Shown: one piece after another, positions 35,554-44,874 of the stretch
How positions within the stretch are numbered: the first letter of the stretch is position 1
How the letters are laid out: each line of letters begins with the position of its first letter
Assembly: GCF_900116415.1 (NCBI RefSeq)
Contig: NZ_FPAP01000002.1
Span: 992,001 to 1,056,000 of the forward strand
Length of the DNA stretch: 64,000 nt
From: Chryseobacterium formosense
GTDB lineage: Bacteria; Bacteroidota; Bacteroidia; Flavobacteriales; Weeksellaceae
Reading direction: 5' to 3'
Notes under the pieces: model-generated
Database searches by the model: none
What the model was told of the DNA's origin: nothing
What the model saw: only the letters and a program-made list of their open reading frames with translations
Translations under genes and position numbers: made by a program

Positions 35554-35633
35554 TTAATTCTATATTCAAGGTTTAAAATTCAAAATTTTCATAGAATCTG
35601 AATTTTGAATATTGAATCTCAAATTTTATTTCA
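35554..35633 (+). repeat. AT-rich ATTCAAAATT-type inverted repeats between moxR and the DUF58 gene
   Basis: The 80-base spacer holds ATTCAAAATT and GAATTTTGAAT in inverted orientation plus related ATTCAAGG/ATTGAATC words. The same word type occurs at 31755-31790. No gene is seen. Confidence 0.45.
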
Positions 35634-36497
35634 ATGCAGATAAAAGATATTGTAAAAAAGGTAAAGCAAATAGAAATCCGTACCAGAAGGAAAACGGAGG
35701 CTACTTTGATGGGGCAATATCACAGTGCTTTTAAAGGGCAGGGAATGACGTTTGCCGAAGTTCGTCCTTATCAGTTTGGAGACGAAATCCGAAGAATCGA
35801 CTGGAACAAAACCGCACGTTTTCGTGAACCATTTGTAAAAGTAATGGAGGAGGAGCGTGAACTGACGATGATGCTTTTGGTTGATATTTCCGCATCAATG
35901 GATTACGGAACGAAAACTCAGCTTAAAAGAGAATATGTCGCAGAAATTGCGGCAAGTTTAGGTTTTTCGGCAGCTGGAAATAATGATAAAGTAGGCTTGA
36001 TTTTATTTGCAGATAAAGTGTATAAAGTGATTCCGCCACAAAAAGGAAGAAAACATATTTTGTCGATGATCAGCCAAATTTTGACTGCGGATTATATTCC
36101 TGCAGTTTCAAAAATCGATAAGGCTTTAGAATACATGATGGGGATTTTCAAAAGAAAATCACTCGTGTTTTTACTTTCGGATTTTGAAGATGATTATGAT
36201 TCTAAAATTCTGAGAGTGGCTTCTAAAAAGCATCAGCTTTTGGGAATGAGAATTTATGACGAAAAAGATAATGATATTCCGGATGTAGGCTACGCACTTT
36301 TAAACGACGCAGAAACAGGAAAGCAGATTTGGGTAAATACATCGAGCGCACGATGGAGATATACTTTTGCGGAAGCTCAAAAACAGAAACAGAGAAATCT
36401 GGAAGAAGATTTTGCCAATTCTTCAGCAGAGTTTATGAATATCAATACCGGAACAGATTACTCCAGATTATTATATAATTATTTTCAGAAAAAATAA
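35634..36497 (+). CDS. DUF58 / VWA-like protein of the Bat operon
   Basis: A 287-residue cytoplasmic protein of the DUF58 family. The core motif FAEVRPYQFGDEIRRIDWN is at about 40-58, and a VWA-like fold with the metal-site pattern LLVDISASMDYG follows at about 82-93. In Bat/MoxR systems the DUF58 protein works with MoxR. It begins 80 bases after moxR and is followed by the rest of the operon. Confidence 0.9.
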   Translation: MQIKDIVKKVKQIEIRTRRKTEATLMGQYHSAFKGQGMTFAEVRPYQFGDEIRRIDWNKTARFREPFVKVMEEERELTMMLLVDISASMDYGTKTQLKREYVAEIAASLGFSAAGNNDKVGLILFADKVYKVIPPQKGRKHILSMISQILTADYIPAVSKIDKALEYMMGIFKRKSLVFLLSDFEDDYDSKILRVASKKHQLLGMRIYDEKDNDIPDVGYALLNDAETGKQIWVNTSSARWRYTFAEAQKQKQRNLEEDFANSSAEFMNINTGTDYSRLLYNYFQKK

Positions 36498-36507
36498 AAT
36501 ATTCAGT

Positions 36508-36557
36508 AGCGGACTTTAGTCCGCTTTAAATTATAAAACAGAAAATAGGCTTTAGCC
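36508..36557 (+). repeat. Two-hairpin intergenic repeat
   Basis: AGCGGACTTTAGTCCGCT (36508-36525) and GGCTTTAGCC (36548-36557) are two perfect small palindromes sharing the CTTTAG centre, 22 bases apart, in the spacer between two Bat-operon genes. Confidence 0.65.
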
Positions 36558-36568
36558 AAAATTTAGAA

Positions 36569-37471
36569 TTGAAATTGAAAAAGATATTCTTTTTACTCTT
36601 ATTTTTTATCTGTGTAAATGCATTTTCACAGCTGCTTTCTTCAAATCTCGAGAAGAAAACGCTTGCATTGGGAGAAACAGATCATTTGGTAATTAAGATC
36701 GAAAATCTCAGAAGTCGGGCAGTTATCACGGCTCCGAAAGATGAGTTGTTGCCTTTTCATTTTGAAGAAATCAAAGACAGTATCGGTATTAACGCCAATA
36801 CTTATGAACGGCGTATAGAATTTGCAGTTTACGAAGAAGGAACTTTTAAAATTCCCGAACTTGAATTTAAAGTCGGAGAAAAACTTTTAAAAACAATTCC
36901 TTACGAGATTGAAGTTGTCAATACAGCAACCAAAGAAGATCAGATCAACGATATTATGAAAAATAAAGAAGTTGATCTGGAAGCAATAGATTACTGGGAA
37001 CTTTATAAATGGTATGTTTTTACGGCTTTAGCCGTTATCGCTTTGATTTTTGTAATCGTCATGTTTGTGAAATACGGAAAAAAGAAGAAAAGCTCGCCTG
37101 TTGTAACGACCAATCAGACTTTGAAAGAATTAGATTCTTTAAAAAAGAAAAAATATATTGAAGAAGGAAATTACCGGGCGTTTTATGTTGAGCTGATCGA
37201 TATTTCGAGAAAGTTTATTACCAAACAATACAGAATTCCTGCAGATGTTTTATTGACGGATGATTTGGTTGCTTTAATGAAAGAAAATAATACCATCTCA
37301 CAAGACAACGAAAAAATTGTGGAAGATGTATTTTTAAGAGGTGATCTGGTAAAATTTGCCAAGACTTTCCCAGATAAAGATCTAATGGAAAAAGATTTTA
37401 CAGAAATACGGGATTTTGTAAAAAGATCATCCGAGGATATTGAATTTGAAAACCTGAGAAAAGATGTTTAA
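36569..37471 (+). CDS. Bat operon membrane protein (BatD-like short protein)
   Basis: A 300-residue exported and membrane-anchored protein. A signal peptide (residues 1-20) leads into a beta domain (about 22-118), followed by one transmembrane helix (about 149-167) and a cytoplasmic helical domain. Proteins of this kind (BatD- or DUF4381-like) sit between DUF58 and BatA in flavobacterial operons. The only available starts are TTG at 36569 or TTG at 36575 (giving MKKIFFLLLFF, which I find equally likely). The gene overlaps batA by eight bases. Confidence 0.75.
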   Translation: MKLKKIFFLLLFFICVNAFSQLLSSNLEKKTLALGETDHLVIKIENLRSRAVITAPKDELLPFHFEEIKDSIGINANTYERRIEFAVYEEGTFKIPELEFKVGEKLLKTIPYEIEVVNTATKEDQINDIMKNKEVDLEAIDYWELYKWYVFTALAVIALIFVIVMFVKYGKKKKSSPVVTTNQTLKELDSLKKKKYIEEGNYRAFYVELIDISRKFITKQYRIPADVLLTDDLVALMKENNTISQDNEKIVEDVFLRGDLVKFAKTFPDKDLMEKDFTEIRDFVKRSSEDIEFENLRKDV

Positions 37472-38456
37472 TTTCGAGTTTTACAGTCCGTGGTTTTTTC
37501 TGCTGTTCTTGGTGTTTATTCCGCTTCTATTCAGGGATTTTAGTCAGAAAAAAAGAAAAGGAATTAAAGTTCCTACGACCAGCAATATGGATGGTAATAG
37601 TGGAATTCTGCCCGTACTTTTCCTGCTGAAAATCTCAAAATATATTATTCTTTCTGCGTTAATCATTGCTATGGCGAGACCGAGAACTTTTTCGGTTTCT
37701 CAGGACAGAGATGAGTCGAAAGGAATTGATATTATGCTGGCTGTAGATGTTTCGTTGAGTATGTTTTCTAAAGATTTTGATCCCGATCGATACGCCGTTC
37801 TGAAAAAAATTGCTGTTGATTTTATCAATAAGCGTCCGAATGACCGATTTGGTCTTGTTAATTATAAATTAGAAGCCTTCCTGAAAGTTCCGCTGACTTT
37901 TGATCATGATGCCGTAAAATATGAGATCGAAAACATGAATCAGCGTGAAATGACCGACGGAACTTCTGTAGGAGACGGTTTGGCAGTTGCGGTAAATCAT
38001 TTAATGAAAAGTAAGGCAAAAAGTAAAATTGTTATTCTGATGACTGACGGACAAAATACAAGGATAAGCGGACTCTTTCCGCCACAGCTTGCTGCAGTTT
38101 TAGCCAAAGAGAATAATATTAAAGTCTATTGTGTCGGGATCGGGACAAACGGATATGCTTTAATGCCTTATGATTATGATGAATTCGGATATTATTACCG
38201 TGAACAGCCTGTTTCTATCGATGAAGATATGCTGCGTGAAATTACGCAGACTACAGGCGGAATTTACTACAGAGCCGATTCTGAAAATAAGCTTGATGAA
38301 ATTTATTCCGATATTAATAAATTGGAGAAAACAGATATTCGGGTTTCCCGAAATTATAATTATGAAGAGTATTTCAAGATTTTTCTCTGGATTGCTTTAG
38401 GAATGTTGGTCTTTGATGCCATTTTACGTTGGGTATTTTATAAATTTTTAAGCTGA
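37464..38456 (+). CDS. batA: BatA-type von Willebrand factor A protein
   Basis: A 330-residue inner-membrane protein. The N-terminal aerotolerance-regulator segment has two transmembrane helices (about 8-24 and 57-71), the VWA domain (about 88-275) has an intact MIDAS motif D95-V-S97-L-S99 and MTDGQNTR near 193, and a C-terminal helix (about 307-326) ends the protein. Bat proteins are linked to oxidative stress tolerance in Bacteroides. Its stop overlaps the next ATG by one base (TGATG), so the two VWA genes are translationally coupled. Confidence 0.9.
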   Translation: MFNFEFYSPWFFLLFLVFIPLLFRDFSQKKRKGIKVPTTSNMDGNSGILPVLFLLKISKYIILSALIIAMARPRTFSVSQDRDESKGIDIMLAVDVSLSMFSKDFDPDRYAVLKKIAVDFINKRPNDRFGLVNYKLEAFLKVPLTFDHDAVKYEIENMNQREMTDGTSVGDGLAVAVNHLMKSKAKSKIVILMTDGQNTRISGLFPPQLAAVLAKENNIKVYCVGIGTNGYALMPYDYDEFGYYYREQPVSIDEDMLREITQTTGGIYYRADSENKLDEIYSDINKLEKTDIRVSRNYNYEEYFKIFLWIALGMLVFDAILRWVFYKFLS

Positions 38457-39463
38457 TGAACTGGTATTTAGGGAACAATTGGTATTTGTTATTATTGCTG
38501 CTTCTGCCGCTTTTATCTTTTTTTCTGATCAATTTTTTACGATGGAAAAAAAGAAAGAGAGAGCTGTTTGCAGATCCAAAATTTCATGAAGTTTTGTTTG
38601 AAAAAAACTCCGGGTTTTTGAAGATTTTTCCTGTACTTTATTTTCTTGCTATATTATTTTTAATCTTTTCTATTATTGATCTTTTGAGCGGTTCTGAAAG
38701 AATAGAAACCAATCAGAAAATGAATAATGTAATTTTCATGATGGATGTTTCGAACTCGATGAATGCGGAAGATATTGATCCCGATCGACTTACCCAGGCA
38801 AAAAATCTGATCATTAATACCATTCATGAACTTAAAAACGACAAGATCGGAATCGTAGTTTTTGCAGGGGAAGCAGTCTCAGTAATGTCATTGACAACGG
38901 ATTATGGAAGTGTGGAAAATTATATTTCAGATTTGCAGACCAAAGATATTACCATTCAGGGGACAGATTTTCTGCAGGCTATGGAGAGTGCGGTAGCTAA
39001 ATTTAAAAATATAAATAAAGGAGCCAGAAAAGTAGTTTTGATAAGTGACGGAGAAGATAATGAAGGAAATGACAATGCAGCCATCCGACTCGCTAATAAG
39101 GAAGGAATAACTATTACTTCGGTTGGTGTTGGTTCAGATGAAGGAGCCCCGATTCCTGTTTATCTATATGGGCAATTACAGGGGTATAAATTTGATAATA
39201 ATGGTGAAACCGTTATTTCAAAAAGACAAACGGAAGCCTTAAGAAAAATGGCACAATCTACCGGTGGGAACTATATTGATGGCAACAATATGAATGATGC
39301 TCCGAAAAGAATTGCAGATGAGCTCAACAAAAAAGCTGCAAACACCAGTACAACCGTAAAGACTCAAAATGCAAATCATTATTACCAGTATTTTTTGGCA
39401 GTTTCAATATTTTTATTCGTCATTATTTATCTTTTTAATCCTAAAAGAGATTTTAATGTTTAA
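38456..39463 (+). CDS. batB: BatB-type von Willebrand factor A protein
   Basis: A 335-residue paralogue of BatA with the same topology: two N-terminal transmembrane helices (about 9-27 and 58-75), a VWA domain with MIDAS residues D97, S99 and S101 (MDVSNSM) and ISDGEDNEGND further on, and a C-terminal helix (about 310-329). It probably pairs with BatA in a membrane complex activated by MoxR. It is coupled to batA by a one-base overlap. Confidence 0.9.
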   Translation: MNWYLGNNWYLLLLLLLPLLSFFLINFLRWKKRKRELFADPKFHEVLFEKNSGFLKIFPVLYFLAILFLIFSIIDLLSGSERIETNQKMNNVIFMMDVSNSMNAEDIDPDRLTQAKNLIINTIHELKNDKIGIVVFAGEAVSVMSLTTDYGSVENYISDLQTKDITIQGTDFLQAMESAVAKFKNINKGARKVVLISDGEDNEGNDNAAIRLANKEGITITSVGVGSDEGAPIPVYLYGQLQGYKFDNNGETVISKRQTEALRKMAQSTGGNYIDGNNMNDAPKRIADELNKKAANTSTTVKTQNANHYYQYFLAVSIFLFVIIYLFNPKRDFNV

Positions 39464-39551
39464 AAAGACCCAAGTGATGCTGAGTTTTGCAGGGACAATA
39501 CTTTAACCCAATTTTAACAAATAATACGCTGTTTATTAACATATAAAGGGA

Positions 39552-39559
39552 TAATTTTG
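39552..39559 (+). promoter_or_regulatory. Internal -7 box before batC
   Basis: TAATTTTG lies six bases upstream of the ATG at 39566 in the 94-base gap after batB. This could give a leaderless internal transcript for batC-batD. Confidence 0.4.
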
Positions 39560-39565
39560 CAAGTG

Positions 39566-40306
39566 ATGAATACTAAAATTGTATTTTTAGCGTTAATATT
39601 TGCTTTTTCGTTCTCAGGTATATTATTTGGGCAGGAAAGTTATAAGACTTTGGTCTACGAAGGCAATAAAAAATTTGATGCTAATGACTATGATGGTGCT
39701 TCCTCAAAATATATGGAAGCTATAAAATCAAACTCTGGTGATTTTACGGCACATTATAATTTAGGAAACGCTTTGTATAAAAAGAAAATGTATCAGGAAG
39801 CGAAAGAAGAGTATGCCAAAGCAGAAAAATTTTCTCAGACTTTACCAGACAAAGCAGCGGCGCTTCACAACCTGGGAAATACGATGATGCAGATGAATCA
39901 GCCCGAAAAAGCAGCAGATTATTACAAGCAGTCTCTAAAACAGGATCCTTACAAAGAAGCAACAAGGAAAAATTATGAAATTGCAAAGTTGAGGCTGAAG
40001 GAAATACAGAGAAACAAAAAACAGGAACAGGAGAACAAATCCGGTAAAAACGGAGGTGGCGAAGATAAAAAGAAGGGAGAGGAAGGAAACTCCAAGAATC
40101 AGAAAAATGAACAGGGAAATGGTCCGCAACAGGATAAAGGAGAAGATTCTAAACCCAAAGGTAATGGTAGTAAAGGAAAGCAGCTTCCTAAGGAATTAGA
40201 AAAAGCAATCCTTGATACGATAAACGGTAGAGAAAGAAAAACTGCCAGAAGAATTTTAGACGAAAAATCTTCTTCAAAGCCGCAAAGCAACGAGAAAGAT
40301 TGGTGA
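39566..40306 (+). CDS. batC: BatC-type TPR protein
   Basis: A 246-residue exported protein. The signal peptide ends near residue 20 (ILFGQ), then three TPR units run from about 25 to 130 (YEGNKKFDANDYDGASSKY, AHYNLGNALYKKKMYQEA and ALHNLGNTMMQMNQPEKA segments). A very low-complexity Lys/Glu/Gly/Gln/Asn-rich region (about 145-200) follows. TPR domains in Bat operons are thought to connect the VWA proteins. The frame can be extended to a TTG at 39557, but this lies in a -7 box, so ATG 39566 is preferred. Its stop overlaps the batD start (TGATG). Confidence 0.85.
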   Translation: MNTKIVFLALIFAFSFSGILFGQESYKTLVYEGNKKFDANDYDGASSKYMEAIKSNSGDFTAHYNLGNALYKKKMYQEAKEEYAKAEKFSQTLPDKAAALHNLGNTMMQMNQPEKAADYYKQSLKQDPYKEATRKNYEIAKLRLKEIQRNKKQEQENKSGKNGGGEDKKKGEEGNSKNQKNEQGNGPQQDKGEDSKPKGNGSKGKQLPKELEKAILDTINGRERKTARRILDEKSSSKPQSNEKDW

Positions 40307-42039
40307 TGACACAAAGAATTATTTACGCAATATTTACCTTTTTATCTGTAATTTCTTACGGACAGGTAAAACTTACCATGAAGCCGGATAAAACGGACTA
40401 TAGTGGAAGAGAAGTCGTAAATCTTACGATCACCCTAGAATTAAACGGAGACAACCTTGTTCAGCAAAGTAAACTGATGCTGCCGGATTTATCTAAATTT
40501 AATATGATCGGCAGCGGATCTTTTAATCAGGGGGTAAGAGACGCTGAAACCAATACTGCAATCGACGAATATGTCACCAGAATTGCGCTTGAACCCAAAC
40601 AGAAAGGCAAAATCCGCATTGGTTCCGTTTTAGTGACGGTTAATAATAAAATCTATAAGACCGAACCTTTCGATATTTTCATCAGAGATATTGAAAAGAA
40701 ACCGATTGCCAATGTTTCTAATGATGTTTACCTCAATATGGAAATCGACGATCGTGAAGTGTATCAGGATCAGCCTACAGTAGCAGTTCTCAGAGTTTAT
40801 TCCAAAAACATCGACAATTTCAGAAAAGTAAAGAACATCAAGCTTCCTGAACAGGAAAATATCAATGTACATCCAGTTAATTTAAAAAGATCAGAAATAG
40901 ATCCGTCTGGCTATGGGAATATGGCATCGCAGATTTTGGCTGTATTTATGGTATTCCCGAATGAAGCAGGCTACGTTGAAGTTCCTGCAGTTTCTGCGTC
41001 TGTCAATACTTTTTCAAATAAAAGTAAAATAGCTTCCAATAAAGTAAAGCTTAATGTAAAAAAGCTTCCTGAAGGCTCACCGGAAAGTTTTAAAAATGCG
41101 GTGGGTAATTTTAAAGTGGATGTCTTTCATTCATCAAAAGAAAAAGTTGAGGTTAAAAAACCGGTTAATGTAACGGTAAAAGTTTCGGGAGAAGGAAATC
41201 TTGCAGACCTTAATCTTCCTAAAATTGAAGAGTCACCCGATTATGATGTTTTTGCACCAAAAATTACAACCCGACTCAGCCCGGGACTTACAGGATTGAA
41301 GGGAGAAGTTTTGGCAAAGTATATTCTGATTCCTAAAAAAGCGGGTGATCTTATTGTTAAAACAGAACCTTTTGCTTATTTCAATCCGGCAGCAAAAGAG
41401 TATGTAAATCTGGGACAGGAAAAATTAGATCTTACCTCCTTTTCTCATGATGAGGTTCTTGAAGCAAGATCTACCGTAGAAAAAGTAAATGACTACACCA
41501 ATACTTTGCTTGAAACCGTTGATAGCCCTGTTTTAAAAACAACTTCATTCAAGGTTAAAGAAAAAAGTAAGTTCAACTGGAATGTGCTTTTGGTGAACAT
41601 ATCTATTTTAATTGTGCTGTTTTTAGCCTATCTGGTGTTTAGAAATTGGCAAAAAAACCGAGATATAATTAAAGAAAAGCCAACTTCGAAACCTTTAGGA
41701 TCTGTTGCGGAAACAGAACAGGAGATTAGAGAAAGTTTAAAAACTGATATTACCGATTATTTTGCTTATCTGGAAAATCTTAAAATTTCGGGAGATTACC
41801 AAAAGTTTTTCGAAACATTTGAAGAGATGGATCAGGAAGTGAGAAGCCAGTATTTCCAAAGCTCTAAAGAAGATTTTAAAGTTTTTCTTGAACGTCATAA
41901 CGGAAGATCTGTTGCTGAAAGTTATCAGGAGCTTCTGCAGAAAATTCAGATTGAGAAATATTCTCCGCTTACTTCAGAAGACTCTATTAACGATCTGCTA
42001 AAAGATATTGTTAAATTATATTCTTTAATTAGTAAATAA
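40306..42039 (+). CDS. batD: BatD protein
   Basis: A 577-residue protein with a signal peptide (to about residue 20, ISYGQ), several immunoglobulin-like beta domains through the periplasmic region (about 22-410), one transmembrane helix (about 430-450, VLLVNISILIVLFLAYLVF) and a helical cytoplasmic C-terminus. This layout is that of BatD. The ATG at 40306 overlaps the batC stop by one base. No separate batE gene follows; the downstream marC gene has its own promoter. Confidence 0.88.
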   Translation: MTQRIIYAIFTFLSVISYGQVKLTMKPDKTDYSGREVVNLTITLELNGDNLVQQSKLMLPDLSKFNMIGSGSFNQGVRDAETNTAIDEYVTRIALEPKQKGKIRIGSVLVTVNNKIYKTEPFDIFIRDIEKKPIANVSNDVYLNMEIDDREVYQDQPTVAVLRVYSKNIDNFRKVKNIKLPEQENINVHPVNLKRSEIDPSGYGNMASQILAVFMVFPNEAGYVEVPAVSASVNTFSNKSKIASNKVKLNVKKLPEGSPESFKNAVGNFKVDVFHSSKEKVEVKKPVNVTVKVSGEGNLADLNLPKIEESPDYDVFAPKITTRLSPGLTGLKGEVLAKYILIPKKAGDLIVKTEPFAYFNPAAKEYVNLGQEKLDLTSFSHDEVLEARSTVEKVNDYTNTLLETVDSPVLKTTSFKVKEKSKFNWNVLLVNISILIVLFLAYLVFRNWQKNRDIIKEKPTSKPLGSVAETEQEIRESLKTDITDYFAYLENLKISGDYQKFFETFEEMDQEVRSQYFQSSKEDFKVFLERHNGRSVAESYQELLQKIQIEKYSPLTSEDSINDLLKDIVKLYSLISK

Positions 42040-42053
42040 TCATTTTTTATTTA

Positions 42054-42061
42054 TATTTTTG
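42054..42061 (+). promoter_or_regulatory. -7 promoter box of marC
   Basis: TATTTTTG, 20 bases before the ATG at 42082. Confidence 0.55.
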
Positions 42062-42081
42062 CGAAATTAATAATCGTAGAA

Positions 42082-42684
42082 ATGGAAATATTTGACAGCT
42101 TTTCTATAAAGGAGGTTATTACCAGCTTTATGGTACTTTTTGCAGTGATCGATATCATCGGATCGGTTCCTATTGTGGTAAGCCTTCAGCAGAAATTCGG
42201 ACAGATTGAAGCGGGAAGAGCTTCAATTACGGCAGGATTGATCATGATCGTATTTCTTTTTGTAGGAAATAAAATCTTGAAATTCATCGGGGTAGATGTG
42301 AATTCTTTTGCGATTGCGGGAGCTTTCGTTATTTTTATCATCGCTCTCGAAATGATTTTAGGAATTGAGATCAATAAAACCACCGAAGCCAAATCTGCTT
42401 CCATCGTTCCGATTGCGTTTCCTTTGGTTGCAGGAGCAGGAACTTTAACGACAACCTTGTCTTTAAGAGCGGAGTTTCATGATATTAACATTATTTGTGG
42501 CATCATTCTCAATACAATTTTCGTATATTTGGTGCTGAAATCGGCGAAGTGGATCGAGAAGAAAATGGGGGAGGCGTCTTTGGCAATTCTTCAGAAAGTT
42601 TTCGGAATTATTCTCCTTGCAATTTCAATTAAATTATTTACCGCAAATTTTGCACAACTTGTGTCAAATTATATTAATTTTTAG
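42082..42684 (+). CDS. MarC-family integral membrane protein
   Basis: A 200-residue protein with six hydrophobic segments and the MarC/UPF0056 patterns FAVIDIIGSVPIVVSL near the N-terminus and SIVPIAFPLVAGAGTLTT in the middle. Despite the name, no transport substrate is established for this family. The small two-helix protein gene follows after three bases, so the two form an operon. Confidence 0.88.
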   Translation: MEIFDSFSIKEVITSFMVLFAVIDIIGSVPIVVSLQQKFGQIEAGRASITAGLIMIVFLFVGNKILKFIGVDVNSFAIAGAFVIFIIALEMILGIEINKTTEAKSASIVPIAFPLVAGAGTLTTTLSLRAEFHDINIICGIILNTIFVYLVLKSAKWIEKKMGEASLAILQKVFGIILLAISIKLFTANFAQLVSNYINF

Positions 42685-42687
42685 ATC

Positions 42688-42888
42688 ATGCAGAAGTTTT
42701 ATAAAGTATTTTTGATCGTGTTTATCGTGATTATTGCCATTAATGGTTATGCCTTAAGCAGAAATTTAGGGGCAGATCTTACCTCTGAAGACAATATGAA
42801 GTTTTTAATTTCAATCGCTTGCGGATTGCTGGGTATAGGTCTCCTTTTCATCCTGAATACGTGGAGTAAGATTGGCGTAAAGAAGTAA
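42688..42888 (+). CDS. Small two-helix membrane protein
   Basis: A 66-residue protein with two transmembrane segments (about 5-23 and 38-58) and a basic C-terminus (SKIGVKK). It starts three bases after marC and ends at a terminator, so it is probably co-expressed with MarC. I do not recognise a family. Confidence 0.7.
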   Translation: MQKFYKVFLIVFIVIIAINGYALSRNLGADLTSEDNMKFLISIACGLLGIGLLFILNTWSKIGVKK

Positions 42889-42908
42889 TTCTTTATCAGT
42901 ATAAAAAT

Positions 42909-42940
42909 AAAACCTCTTTCATTTTGGAAGAGGTTTTTTT
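42909..42940. terminator. Bidirectional terminator after the marC unit
   Basis: Stem AAACCTCTT / AAGAGGTTT with a T run on the plus strand, between convergent genes. Confidence 0.8.
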
Positions 42941-42972
42941 GTAAGTTATATTACTTTAAATTTCATCTAAAT

Positions 42973-43953
42973 TTAGGAATGATTTATAACCAAATTCTTC
43001 AGCACCGCCTCAGATTTCAGCTCCGTCTCTCTCCATTCTTTTTCAGGGTTGCTTTGAGCGGTAATTCCACCTCCGACAAACAGATGAACAGAATTTTTAT
43101 ATAATCTTGCACAACGCAGATTCACAAAATATTGTATGTAATCCTGGGTCTCAATCTTGATGAATCCGGCATACAATTCACGAGGGAATTTTTCCGCTTT
43201 TTCAATAATCTTTTTACAAAAATCCTTGGGAATTCCGCAAACTGCAGGGGTGGGATGAAGATCTTTTATTAAATGGTCTAAATTTTCAGGATTGATTTTT
43301 ATTTTAAAATCGGTGCGTAAATGCTTGATATTTCCTGAAATATGGTCATACGTTTCAGACTCCTGAATTGAATTGGAATTACTGTATTTTTCTAAAATAT
43401 TTCTGATGTATGTAGAAACAGGTTTCTGCTCTTCAATTTCTTTCTTCGTCCATTCTTCGGCAACAGGAATTGTTCCTGCAAGACTCATCGCTTCAAACTC
43501 ATGGGTTAACTTGTTGAATTTCCCTAAAACTTCAGAAAAAGCTCCCATCCACGAAGTTTCTCCCTTATAAAACAAATACTTGAATGCATTCGGATAACTT
43601 TTACACAGATTATTGAAGCTGCTTTTCAGATCTATTTCTTTAAAATCAATATAGATTTTTCTTCTGGAAAGAACTAACTTCGGAAGATTACTTTCTTTAA
43701 TAATTTCAATAACTTCTTCCAATTTTTGCAGATATTCTTCTTTATTTTCTGCAGTAAACTGTGTTCTGTCTTCCGGTAGGATTTGTGAGTTGATCCTTAA
43801 ATTATCAAATTCTGACTGATCTTTTTCAACAATATTTCCTGAAATATTAATTTTCTCATCATTATTAAAAGAGTGAAAAGTAATTGAATGTGTATTCTGA
43901 TTTTCGTCTGTAGAATAGAGTTTTTCGTCAAAAGGAAATTTGAAATAGATCAT
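42973..43953 (-). CDS. menF: Isochorismate synthase (MenF/EntC-type)
   Basis: A 326-residue chorismate-binding enzyme that converts chorismate to isochorismate, the entry to menaquinone. Recognisable motifs are KLVLSRRK (about 91-98), MSLAGTIPVAEEW (about 157-169), the HLRTDFKI segment, LHPTPAVCGIPK (about 236-247) and the Mg-binding end VGGGITAQSNPEKEWRETELK. At 326 residues it is shorter than most MenF and lacks much of the N-terminal domain, which is common in Bacteroidetes. It lies 24 bases after the OMP gene, so read-through from the sigma operon is possible, although a separate promoter is likely. Confidence 0.88.
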   Translation of the reverse strand: MIYFKFPFDEKLYSTDENQNTHSITFHSFNNDEKINISGNIVEKDQSEFDNLRINSQILPEDRTQFTAENKEEYLQKLEEVIEIIKESNLPKLVLSRRKIYIDFKEIDLKSSFNNLCKSYPNAFKYLFYKGETSWMGAFSEVLGKFNKLTHEFEAMSLAGTIPVAEEWTKKEIEEQKPVSTYIRNILEKYSNSNSIQESETYDHISGNIKHLRTDFKIKINPENLDHLIKDLHPTPAVCGIPKDFCKKIIEKAEKFPRELYAGFIKIETQDYIQYFVNLRCARLYKNSVHLFVGGGITAQSNPEKEWRETELKSEAVLKNLVINHS

Positions 43954-43977
43954 AATTTTGAAAATTTAAGAGCATCA

Positions 43978-44862
43978 TTATTTAGAAATGAAATAAGAAA
44001 TTCCTAAACTGATTTTTCTTTCAGCAAAGGTATTATTAGTCTTAAAAATGTCAAAATCAAATGAACTGTTTTTTAACGAAAGATTCCTGATTTTATAGTG
44101 TTGATATTCGAGATCGATCAGAAAACGGCTGAAAATTCGATATTGCAGCCCAAATGAAAAACCAAGATTGATCTGATCACTTTTAAAATCATCCAACTTA
44201 TTCAAAATGTTATTCTCAGGAACTAAAAACTGCATTTTGTACCTATTTTTATTGATTAGAAAACCTGCGAACGGACGAAAGTTTTTCCATTCGTAGATTG
44301 CTTTTAGCTGTACAACATATTCATAATGTTTATTGTTGAATCTCTGAAAAAGTAAAGGTTTAGAGTTTTCAGTAAAATAAAATCCGTTCAGAAAAGTCTC
44401 TTCCCGATTGGCATCAAGATCGAATGTAGAATTCCAGTGAAAAACATTTGCAGAAAGCATGAGCGAAAAATTGGGATTGATAATGCTTTTTGAAATCCAG
44501 ATACCCAGATTTTGCCCAAACTGCTGTTTTTTACCAGATAAATTTTCTGCCCAATTAGCATTTTTTAAACCAATTCCGGCCTGAATTCCATATTTAAAGC
44601 CTGTGTTTGAAGTTTTTTTTATCTGTTCTTCAAGATCCTCTTTATTGATGATCTTGCTATTTGAAAGAATCTCCTGATGCTGAATCTGTAGAGGTGAAAA
44701 AGTGAGATGTGCAAGTTTTATTTTGATGGCTTTTTCGATATAGATCGTGTCATAAACAATCACTTTTTCATAAACATATACCGTATCTGTTTTTTTGCGT
44801 TGCGCAAAGGTTTGGATAAATACGATGGCAGAAAAAAGTAAAATTATTTTTCTTAAAAGCAT
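43978..44862 (-). CDS. Outer membrane beta-barrel protein of the sigma-factor operon
   Basis: A 294-residue protein with a signal peptide (residues 1-20, IQTFAQ). A short periplasmic segment with the repeat-like words TDTVYVYEKVIVYDTIYIEK (about 24-43) precedes a barrel-like region (about 90-294) with alternating aromatics, for example FGFSFGLQYRIFSRFLIDLEY, and a C-terminal SLGISYFISK. The DTIYIE word also closes the sigma factor encoded just upstream (DTIYIER). It starts 12 bases after the sigma gene. Function is unknown; I infer a surface or envelope partner of the sigma factor. Confidence 0.72.
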   Translation of the reverse strand: MLLRKIILLFSAIVFIQTFAQRKKTDTVYVYEKVIVYDTIYIEKAIKIKLAHLTFSPLQIQHQEILSNSKIINKEDLEEQIKKTSNTGFKYGIQAGIGLKNANWAENLSGKKQQFGQNLGIWISKSIINPNFSLMLSANVFHWNSTFDLDANREETFLNGFYFTENSKPLLFQRFNNKHYEYVVQLKAIYEWKNFRPFAGFLINKNRYKMQFLVPENNILNKLDDFKSDQINLGFSFGLQYRIFSRFLIDLEYQHYKIRNLSLKNSSFDFDIFKTNNTFAERKISLGISYFISK

Positions 44863-44874
44863 GGTTTAGTCAGT

